In this document: positions 8,118 through 13,948 of the stretch, piece by piece
Numbering within the stretch: the first letter of the stretch is position 1
Layout of the letters: each line of letters starts with the position of its first letter
Source: CAIWXH01 sp964555675
GTDB taxonomy: Bacteria > Chloroflexota > Chloroflexia > Chloroflexales > Chloroflexaceae
Length of the DNA stretch: 20,658 bases
Reading direction: 5' to 3'
NCBI GenBank assembly: GCA_964555675.1
Contig: CAZKTU010000104.1
Location: 1 to 20,658 of the forward strand
The notes under the pieces: generated by a model
Seen by the model: the letters and a program-made list of their open reading frames with translations, nothing else
Told to the model about the DNA's origin: nothing
Databases searched by the model: none
Made by a program: the position numbers and the translations under genes

Positions 8118-9446
8118 TCACTCGCCGAGGTCCTTCAGGACGATCGGCTTGGTGCGCGGGGCCGTAGCGGCGGGCAGCAGCAGCGAGAGGGCGCCGGCGA
8201 CCAGCACGAGGGCCGCCGAGGCCCAGAGGCAGGCCACCAGGCCGCCGTTGGGGCCATACTGCAGGCCGAGCTGATAGAGCAGGCCCGAGAGCAGCGTGCC
8301 CGCCAGGCGGCCCATGGCGTTGGCCATGTAGTAGAAGCCGACGTTCATGGCCACCTTGTCGCTGTCGGTGTAGGCCAGGATCAGGTAGCTGTGTACCGCC
8401 GAGTTCAGGGCGAAGACCGCCCCGAAGGCCAGCAGGCCCACCACCACGGCCAGGGCCGGGGCGATGCCGTAGATCAGGGCCAGGGCGATGCCGGCCGGGA
8501 AGGCCGCCAGCCCGAAGGCCAGGCTGCTCGCCGTGCGCCCATCGGGCTCGTTGGCCCCCTCGACGCGCCGGCGGATCAGGCCGGGGGTTGCGGCCTGCAC
8601 GAAGCCGTAGCCGATCGTCCAGGCGGCCATGAAGCCGCCCGCCATCCAGAAATTCCAGCCCAGCACACTCACGAAGAAGACCGGCAGGCCGACCACGAAC
8701 CAGACGTCGCGGGCCCCGAAGAGGAAGATGCGCGCCGCCGCCAGCATATTCACGGCCCGATTGTGCGAGAACATCTGGCTGAACTTCGCTCGCTTGTTGG
8801 CCGTGCCCAGGTCGCCCCGGATCAGGGCCAGGGCCAGGATGAGCGCCGTCAGCACCAGGGCGCCGAGGAGCATCAGGGCCGGCTGGAAGCCCACCAGGGT
8901 CAGCAGTAGGGCGCCGAGGAAGAAGCCCACGCCCTTGATCGCGTTCTTCGAGCCGGTGAGCAGGCTGACCCAGCGGTAGAGCTGGCCCTGGCTTTCGCCC
9001 GCCACCAGCTTGACCGCGCTCTTCGAGGACATCTTGGTCAGGTCTTTGGCGATACCCGAGAGAGCCTGGGCGAGCATGACATAAGGCACGACCAGCAGCG
9101 CGGGCGGGGCGAAGGCCAGCAGGCTGATCGCCACGAGTTGGGCGCCGAGGCCCATGAAGAGGGTGGTCTTCAGCCCGAAGCGCGCACCGAGGTAGCCGCC
9201 GAACAGGTTCGTGATAATGCCGAAGATCTCGTAGAAGAGGAAGAGCGAGGCCACCTGGAAGGGCGTGTAGCCGAGCTGGTAGAAATAGAACAGCACCAGC
9301 ATGCGGATGGCGCCGTCGGTGAGCGTGTCGGCCCAGTAGGCCCCGGTGACCAGGATATAGTTGCGCAGGTCGGCGCGCTGCCTGGCCAGGGCGGCCGGGT
9401 CGGCCGGCGCTGCGGCGTCAGGAAGCGTCTTTTCGCGTGTGGTCAT
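8118..9446 (-). CDS. arsJ: ArsJ, organoarsenical (1-arseno-3-phosphoglycerate) efflux MFS transporter
   Basis: A 442-residue major-facilitator membrane protein with about a dozen hydrophobic segments. ArsJ hallmarks are clear: LRNYILVTGAYWADTLTDGA (28-46), FLFYEIFGIITNLFGGYLGA, the loop SGIAKDLTKMSSKSAVKL and FLFGARDVWFVVGLPVF. Known ArsJ exports the unstable 1-arseno-3-phosphoglycerate made by a partner GAPDH, giving arsenate resistance. Its ATG overlaps the GAPDH stop (ATGA, bases 9443-9446), so the two are translationally coupled. A longer frame reaching 9500 would run into GAPDH coding sequence and is not used. The N-terminal 25 residues before the first membrane span are alanine-rich and variable. 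Confidence 0.95.
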   Translation of the reverse strand: MTTREKTLPDAAAPADPAALARQRADLRNYILVTGAYWADTLTDGAIRMLVLFYFYQLGYTPFQVASLFLFYEIFGIITNLFGGYLGARFGLKTTLFMGLGAQLVAISLLAFAPPALLVVPYVMLAQALSGIAKDLTKMSSKSAVKLVAGESQGQLYRWVSLLTGSKNAIKGVGFFLGALLLTLVGFQPALMLLGALVLTALILALALIRGDLGTANKRAKFSQMFSHNRAVNMLAAARIFLFGARDVWFVVGLPVFFVSVLGWNFWMAGGFMAAWTIGYGFVQAATPGLIRRRVEGANEPDGRTASSLAFGLAAFPAGIALALIYGIAPALAVVVGLLAFGAVFALNSAVHSYLILAYTDSDKVAMNVGFYYMANAMGRLAGTLLSGLLYQLGLQYGPNGGLVACLWASAALVLVAGALSLLLPAATAPRTKPIVLKDLGE

Positions 9447-10450
9447 AGAGCGAGGGCCACCTTTCGCGCCAGCTCGACGTAGCGGTTGGCGTAGCCCCAC
9501 TCGTTGTCGTACCAGGCGTAGATCTTGACCTGGGTGCCGTTGGTGACCATGGTGCAGGCCGCGTCGACGATGGCCGAGTGGGGGTCGCTGACGAAGTCCA
9601 TCGAGACCAGGGGGCGGGTCTCGTAGGCCAGGATACCCTTGAGGGGGCCCTCGGCGGCCGCCTGCAGCAGGCTGTTGACCTCGGCGACGCTGGTGGGGCG
9701 CCGCACCTCGAACACGCAGTCGGTGAGCGAGGCGTTGAGCAGGGGCACGCGCACGGCCTGGCCGTCGAGCTTGCCGAGCAACTCGGGGAAGATCAGGCCG
9801 ATCGCCGTGGCCGAGCCGGTGGTGGTGGGCACCAGCGAGAGGCTCGAGGCGCGGGCGCGGCGCAGGTCTTTGTGGGGCTGGTCGTGGACGCTCTGGGTGT
9901 TGGTCGAGCTGTGGATGGTGGTGATCATGCCGTGGCTGATGCCGAGGCCCTCGTGGATGACCTTGACCACGGGGGCGAGGCAGTTGGTGGTGCAGGAGGC
10001 GGCGGTGATCAGGTGGTGGCGCTCGGGGTCGTAGAGCTGGTCGTTGACCCCCATCACGATATTCAGCGTATCGCCCTTGACGGGGGCGGCGACGATCACC
10101 TTCTTGACCCCGGCCTTGAAGTAGGCCTCGAGCTGCTCGGGGGTGCGAAACTTGCCCGTAGCCTCGAGCACGACCTCGACGCCGGCCTCGGCCCAGGGGA
10201 CGGCGCCGGCCTCTTTGATGCTGCTGTGGCCGATCGCCTCGCCCTCGATGCTCAGGCTGCCGCCCTCGCCCCGGACCGCGCGCCCCCAGCGCCCATGGAC
10301 CGAGTCGAAGCTCAGCAGGTGAGCTGAGACGGCCGCGTCGCCGCCAATCTCGTTGATATGGGCGAAGCGCAGCTCGGGCCAGCCCCAGGCCGCCCTGAGG
10401 GCCAGCCGGCCGATGCGCCCGAACCCGTTGATGCCGACACGCACGCTCAT
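9443..10450 (-). CDS. ArsJ-associated glyceraldehyde-3-phosphate dehydrogenase
   Basis: A complete 335-residue GAPDH. It has the NAD-binding VGINGFGRIGR (5-15), catalytic Cys153 in SCTTNC, catalytic His180 in TTIHSSTNTQ, LVPTTTGSATAIGLIFPEL, and the C-terminal YAWYDNEWGYANR. Using arsenate in place of phosphate, the enzyme forms 1-arseno-3-phosphoglycerate, which ArsJ expels; the start/stop overlap with arsJ argues that this, not housekeeping glycolysis, is its role. The HINE segment (31-34) replaces the ND commonly seen in glycolytic NAD enzymes and resembles ArsJ-linked GAPDHs. ATG at 10448-10450 has GGGGAG just upstream. An extended -10 lies about 27 bases before it. A glycolytic role cannot be excluded from sequence alone. 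Confidence 0.93.
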   Translation of the reverse strand: MSVRVGINGFGRIGRLALRAAWGWPELRFAHINEIGGDAAVSAHLLSFDSVHGRWGRAVRGEGGSLSIEGEAIGHSSIKEAGAVPWAEAGVEVVLEATGKFRTPEQLEAYFKAGVKKVIVAAPVKGDTLNIVMGVNDQLYDPERHHLITAASCTTNCLAPVVKVIHEGLGISHGMITTIHSSTNTQSVHDQPHKDLRRARASSLSLVPTTTGSATAIGLIFPELLGKLDGQAVRVPLLNASLTDCVFEVRRPTSVAEVNSLLQAAAEGPLKGILAYETRPLVSMDFVSDPHSAIVDAACTMVTNGTQVKIYAWYDNEWGYANRYVELARKVALAL

Positions 10451-10476
10451 AACTCCCCCCTGGCTCGAATTATGCA

Positions 10477-10485
10477 AATATACCA
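10477..10485 (-). promoter_or_regulatory. extended -10 promoter for the GAPDH-arsJ operon
   Basis: TGG-TATATT on the minus strand is an extended -10 placed so that transcription would start near 10470, 20 bases before the GAPDH ATG. The -35 is poor. A short dyad CAGT-N4-ACTG (10484-10495) abuts it and could hold a regulator. This segment is conspicuously AT-richer than its surroundings. No ArsR gene is in the window. Confidence 0.45.
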
Positions 10486-10605
10486 GTGCTGACTGATGCG
10501 AAGTATACACGCGACGGGTGGGTCTGTCCAGTGGGAGCTGTCGATACAAGGGCTCGGAAGCTCTGCCGGCTCAGGCTCGGCCGGGCGACGGCGCGAAATG
10601 CCCAC

Positions 10606-10634
10606 TAGACAAAGCCGGCATCCTCCTGTATAAA
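10606..10634 (+). promoter_or_regulatory. upstream sigma70-type promoter in the pstS-like leader
   Basis: TAGACA (10606-10611), 17 bases, then TATAAA (10629-10634). It points towards the PstS-like gene 204 bases downstream. It would give a second, longer transcript that runs through the Pho-type box. No convincing ORF lies in that leader. Confidence 0.5.
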
Positions 10635-10722
10635 TGGGCTCATCCCCAGGGTGAAGCAGATCGTTCGCGGCTGGCTCCAGCGGGCGGACAGCGGCTCGAG
10701 TGTCCCAGATGCGCGGGCTCGT

Positions 10723-10780
10723 TTATACAAGCCTTAACAGTCCGATCGTGGATGCTTAACAGTTTCAATGGATGTATATT
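10723..10780 (+). promoter_or_regulatory. PhoB/PhoP-type box and promoter of the PstS-like gene
   Basis: CTTAACAGT occurs twice, at 10733-10741 and 10755-10763, exactly 22 bases apart (two turns of 11). A TTATAC at 10723 is on the same 11-base phase; the slot at 10745 is degenerate. TTAACA is the Bacillus PhoP core, and on the other strand CTGTTAAG resembles the E. coli pho box. The last repeat ends 11 bases before a TATATT -10 (10775-10780), where Pho boxes normally replace the -35. Transcription would start near 10787, 51 bases before the ATG. Confidence 0.6.
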
Positions 10781-10837
10781 GCCAGGCTCGCGGCCCCGTC
10801 GTGCTCTCGCGGTCGTGCGCACACTGAGGAGAAAGCA

Positions 10838-11830
10838 ATGTTCACCTTACGGACCGGCACGCTGCTGCTGCTCGTCGCGGCCCTGCTGAGCGCCTGCGGC
10901 GCTACGCCGGCGCTCACCTCGAGCGAGGCCCTCGTCGTCAACGGCGAGCTGGCGGTCTTCTCGCCCCGTACGGTTACGGGCCCGATCGCCGCCACTGGCT
11001 CGTCGACGGTCTACCCGCTGACCCTGCGCATGGCCCGCGAGTTTCGCAACGCCGGCTCGCCGGCCGAGGTCGGCATCGGCCTGACGGGCACGGGCGCCGG
11101 CTTCCGCGCCTTCTGCGGCGGGGCCCCGGTCGACCTGGTCAACGCCAGCCGGGCGATCAGCGACGAAGAGACGGCGGCCTGCCGGGCGGTCGGCCGCGAG
11201 CCGGTAGGCTTCCAGATCGGCATCGACGCGCTGGTGGTGGTCGTCCCGCAGACGAATACCTTTCTCAATAGCCTGAGCTTCGAGCAGCTCAAGCAGATCT
11301 TCAGCGGCGCGGTGCGCACCTGGGCCGAGCTCGACCCGAGCTATCCCCCGGTCGAGATCGCCATCTTCAGCCCGGGCGCCGACAGCGGCACCTTCGACTT
11401 CTTCGTCGAGCAGGTCCTCGACGGCGACGACCAGAGCCTCCTGAATATTCCCGGGCTCGTCACCAGCGAAGACGACGAGGCCCTGCTGAAGGGCATCGTG
11501 GCCAACCCCTACGCGATCGGCTACTTCGGCTACGCCTACTACAAGGCCGAGCCCGGGCGGCTGCGCGCCCTGGCCATCGATGGCGGCAACGGCCCCGTGG
11601 CCCCGGCCCAAGGCACCGCCCAGAGCGGCAGCTACCCGCTCTCGCGGCCGCTCTTCATCTACAGCAGCCAGGAGATCCTGCGCGAGAAGCCTCAGGTCGC
11701 CGCGTTCGTGAGCTACTATCTGCAGTTCGTCGACCTGCAGATCGACGACGTGGGCTACTTCACGGCCTCGCGCGCCACCAGCGCCCAGGCCAGAGCCGAC
11801 CTGGCCGCCTTGCTCCAGCAAGGCTTGTAG
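10838..11830 (+). CDS. PstS-like phosphate-binding lipoprotein (ABC transporter substrate-binding protein)
   Basis: A 330-residue protein with a lipoprotein signal: positive start, hydrophobic stretch, lipobox LSAC with Cys20 as the lipidated residue. It is thus exported and membrane-anchored. The mature part has PstS phosphate-loop features: ATGSSTVYP (52-60), GTGAGFRAFCGG (84-95), NASRAIS (102-108) and SPGADSGTFDFF (178-189). PstS delivers phosphate to PstCAB, but no PstC, A or B is seen here, so it is an orphan that either serves a distant transporter or senses phosphate. ATG at 10838 follows GAGGAG. Neighbouring arsenate genes suggest a job in taking up phosphate in preference to arsenate, which is an inference. 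A Pho-type box precedes it and a strong hairpin follows. Confidence 0.88.
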   Translation: MFTLRTGTLLLLVAALLSACGATPALTSSEALVVNGELAVFSPRTVTGPIAATGSSTVYPLTLRMAREFRNAGSPAEVGIGLTGTGAGFRAFCGGAPVDLVNASRAISDEETAACRAVGREPVGFQIGIDALVVVVPQTNTFLNSLSFEQLKQIFSGAVRTWAELDPSYPPVEIAIFSPGADSGTFDFFVEQVLDGDDQSLLNIPGLVTSEDDEALLKGIVANPYAIGYFGYAYYKAEPGRLRALAIDGGNGPVAPAQGTAQSGSYPLSRPLFIYSSQEILREKPQVAAFVSYYLQFVDLQIDDVGYFTASRATSAQARADLAALLQQGL

Positions 11831-11860
11831 CCGGCGGGCGCCGGAGGGAAACACCAGGGC

Positions 11861-11908
11861 GGCCGCGCGAGTGCGACGGGGCTCATGACCCGTCGTGCTC
11901 GCGCGGCC
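11861..11908 (+). terminator. strong terminator after the PstS-like gene
   Basis: Twenty-base arms (11861-11880 and 11889-11908) pair fully, with two G-U wobbles, around an 8-base loop. A T-rich stretch (CTCGTTTCT) follows at 11912-11920. It starts 31 bases after the stop codon and separates the PstS-like gene from the next promoter. Confidence 0.8.
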
Positions 11909-11937
11909 GTACTCGTTTCTGCTGGACACTTCATATA

Positions 11938-11966
11938 TTGACACCTTTCGATATAGCTGCTATACT
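11938..11966 (+). promoter_or_regulatory. near-consensus promoter of the FAD oxidoreductase with overlapping dyad
   Basis: TTGACA (11938-11943), 17 bases, TATACT (11961-11966), with TGC just before the -10 (extended type). A perfect inverted repeat TATAGC-T-GCTATA (11952-11964) overlaps the spacer and the -10. A protein bound there would block polymerase, so this strong promoter is probably repressed under some condition. The repressor is not known. Confidence 0.75.
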
Positions 11967-12037
11967 CGCGGCTAGATCCGAGTGGCGGCCGTGTCCTCAC
12001 CCTTGGCGACTAGGTTCGCCCTTTGCAGGAGTATGCT

Positions 12038-13609
12038 ATGAACCGAATCACGCCCGCGACGCCCGTCGCCATCATCGGCGCAGGCCCGGTCGGCCTGGCC
12101 GCCGCGGCCCATCTTGCCGAGCGCGGCCTGCCCTTCCTCGTGCTCGAGGCCGGCCCCGCGGCGGGCCACAGTGTCTCGGCCTGGGGCCACGTGCAGCTCT
12201 TCTCGCCCTGGCGCTACAGCCTGGACAAGGCCGCCCTGCGCCTGCTCGAGCAGACGCCCTGGCGGGCCCCCGACCCCGAGGGCTACCCGACCGGCCGCGC
12301 TCTGGTCGAGGACTATCTGACGCCCCTCGCCGCCCACCCCGCCATCGCCCCGCACCTGCGCACGGGCCGCCGCGTGGCCGCGATCACCCGCGCGGGCATC
12401 GACAAGCTCAGCGACGCCGGCCGCGAGCAGGCCCCCTTCGCGCTGCAGATCGTGCGCGACGACGGCGGCGAAGAGCTGCTGCACGCCGCGGCCGTGATCG
12501 ACGCCTCGGGCACCTACGGCACGCCCAACCCTCTGGGCGCGGGCGGCCTGCCCGCCATCGGCGAGCGCGCCGCCGCCGGGCGGATCTTCTACGGCATCCC
12601 CGACGTGCTCGGCGCCCACAGGGCCCGCTACGCCGGCAGGCGCGTGCTGGTGGCCGGCAGCGGCCACTCGGCCTTCAACGCCCTGCTCGAACTGGCCGAC
12701 CTCGCCGCCCAGGCCCCCGGCACCGCGATCACCTGGGCAGTGCGCCGCGGCAGTGAGGGCATGGCCCGGGCCTACGGCGGCGGCTCCAACGACGCGCTGC
12801 CGGCCCGCGGCGAGCTGGGCATGCGCATCCAGGCCCTGGTAGACCGCGGCGTGATTGAGCTGGTCACCGGCTGGCGCACCGAGCGAGTCGAGCAGACCCC
12901 TGAGGGCCTGGTGCTGCGCAGTGGCGAGCGCGCCCTCGCGCCGGTGGACGAGATCGTCGTGACGACGGGCCTGCGCCCCGACCTGGGCATGCTCTCCGAG
13001 CTGCGCCTCGGCCTCGACCCGGCCGTCGAGGCGCCCACGGCCCTGGCGCCCCTGATCGACCCCAACCTCCATAGCTGCGGCACGGTGCGCCCCCACGGCG
13101 TGGACGAGCTCAGCCACCCCGAGCCGGGCTTCTATATCGTCGGCATGAAGAGCTACGGACGGGCCCCGACCTTCCTGCTGCTGACCGGCTACGAGCAGGC
13201 CCGCTCGGTGGTGGCGGGTCTGGCGGGCGACTGGGAGGCCGCGCGGCGCGTCGAGCTGGAGCTGCCCGAGACGGGGGTCTGCTCGGGCCCCGTGGCCGCG
13301 GGCGGGGGCGTGGCCTCAGGCTGCTGCGGCCCGGCCGAGGCTGCGCCGCCCGCAAGTGGCCTGACGGCCTTCGCGCCCGTGGGGAGCCTGATCGCCCTGA
13401 CCCCGGCCCCCGCCGCCTCGCCCGCAGGAAGCCTGATCGCCCTGACCCCGGCCCCCGCCGCCGCCGCGTGCTGCGCCCCGGTGGTCCAGGCCACCTGCTG
13501 CGAACCCGCGGCCAAGGCCGACTGCTGCGGAACGGCCGCCGAGGCCCCGGCCGACGAGGGGCTCGTGACCCTTACGGCCGGCGCCGGCCCGAGCTGCGGC
13601 TGCCAGTAG
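12038..13609 (+). CDS. ArsO-like FAD/NAD(P)-dependent oxidoreductase with cysteine-pair-rich C-terminal tail
   Basis: A 523-residue flavoprotein. The FAD-binding GxGxxG is at 14-19 (IIGAGPVGLAAAAHL) and the NAD(P)-binding glycine motif is at 207-212 (VLVAGSGHSAFNALLEL). DASGTYGTPNP (155-165), RAYGGGSNDALPARGELG (244-261) and VVTTGLRPD (307-315) are typical of the FMO-like oxidoreductases often found in arsenic gene clusters. The core ends near 412. The last 110 residues are a low-complexity Ala/Pro/Gly tail with 11 of the protein's 12 cysteines, including four CC pairs (429-430, 478-479, 487-488, 496-497) and a final CGC. Such a tail could bind As(III) or another soft metal; the reaction is unknown. 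ATG at 12038 follows AGGAG by 6 bases; an in-frame TTG at 12023 is less likely. Confidence 0.85.
   Translation: MNRITPATPVAIIGAGPVGLAAAAHLAERGLPFLVLEAGPAAGHSVSAWGHVQLFSPWRYSLDKAALRLLEQTPWRAPDPEGYPTGRALVEDYLTPLAAHPAIAPHLRTGRRVAAITRAGIDKLSDAGREQAPFALQIVRDDGGEELLHAAAVIDASGTYGTPNPLGAGGLPAIGERAAAGRIFYGIPDVLGAHRARYAGRRVLVAGSGHSAFNALLELADLAAQAPGTAITWAVRRGSEGMARAYGGGSNDALPARGELGMRIQALVDRGVIELVTGWRTERVEQTPEGLVLRSGERALAPVDEIVVTTGLRPDLGMLSELRLGLDPAVEAPTALAPLIDPNLHSCGTVRPHGVDELSHPEPGFYIVGMKSYGRAPTFLLLTGYEQARSVVAGLAGDWEAARRVELELPETGVCSGPVAAGGGVASGCCGPAEAAPPASGLTAFAPVGSLIALTPAPAASPAGSLIALTPAPAAAACCAPVVQATCCEPAAKADCCGTAAEAPADEGLVTLTAGAGPSCGCQ
13385..13462 (+). repeat. 33-bp direct repeat (45-bp period) inside the oxidoreductase tail
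   Basis: Two identical 33-base copies, 13385-13417 and 13430-13462, encode SLIALTPAPAA twice, about residues 450-460 and 465-475. Weaker echoes of the peptide lie at GLTAFAPV just before and GLVTLTAGAG after. The exact DNA identity points to a recent tandem duplication within a linker between cysteine pairs. Confidence 0.85.
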
Positions 13610-13669
13610 CGCCTACGGGCGGCGCTCCCGCCCTGGCTCATAGGCATTTGCGGTGAACAGGAGATCCTG

Positions 13670-13698
13670 CCCCCCTTACGCAGGCCGCGTAAGGGGGG
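13670..13698 (+). terminator. terminator after the FAD oxidoreductase
   Basis: A perfect 12-bp stem (CCCCCCTTACGC with its complement, 13670-13681 and 13687-13698) closes a five-base loop. It sits 60 bases after the stop codon. The downstream sequence has only a short ATTTGTG, so it is a strong hairpin with a weak U-run. Confidence 0.7.
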
Positions 13699-13760
13699 CG
13701 CATTTGTGTCCCGCTGCGCGGCGATGTTCACGTATGTGTCATTCCCGGGCCCGCGCCGGG

Positions 13761-13787
13761 TGCTATACTTACGCTATCTCAAGCGTA
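13761..13787 (+). promoter_or_regulatory. extended -10 promoter and dyad upstream of the WYL regulator
   Basis: TGC-TATACT (13761-13769) is an extended -10. Immediately downstream, TACGCT-N6-AGCGTA (13770-13787) forms a dyad covering the expected start site near 13776, followed by a run of six T at 13793-13798. It may be the regulator's own operator. The leader to the ATG is about 170 bases and contains palindromic repeat copy B; nothing else is seen in 13799-13885. Confidence 0.5.
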
Positions 13788-13885
13788 TAACTTTTTTGAT
13801 CTAATGCCTCTGCTTCGACGAGAGGATCGGGCCGGCTGATCGCGAGATGCCGAGACCGACCTGAGCAGCCCTGAGCCATAAGACC

Positions 13886-13929
13886 GGGCGGATGTGGAGG
13901 GCCAGGCCCTCTACGCCTCCCGCAACATC
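13886..13929 (+). repeat. interspersed palindromic repeat, copy B
   Basis: GGGCGGATGTGGAGGG is followed by a 10-bp fold-back (GTGGAGGGCC with GGCCCTCTAC, one G-U) and GCCTCCCGCAACATC. It is nearly the same as copy A at 2302-2345. It ends 7 bases before the GGAGG ribosome site of the WYL gene, so in mRNA its hairpin lies close to the start codon and could affect translation. Confidence 0.65.
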
Positions 13930-13948
13930 GGTGGGCGGAGGATGACCT

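Noticed and set aside
9447..9500. Longer ArsJ start
   Set aside because: It would lie in GAPDH coding sequence; the ATGA overlap at 9443-9446 is the classical coupled start.
10640..10822. 60-codon minus-strand frame upstream of the PstS-like gene
   Set aside because: It overlaps the promoter and Pho-type box, has no similarity I can recognise and no clear ribosome site.
12023..12037. TTG start for the FAD oxidoreductase
   Set aside because: ATG at 12038 has AGGAG at ideal spacing, and the five extra residues overlap that ribosome site.
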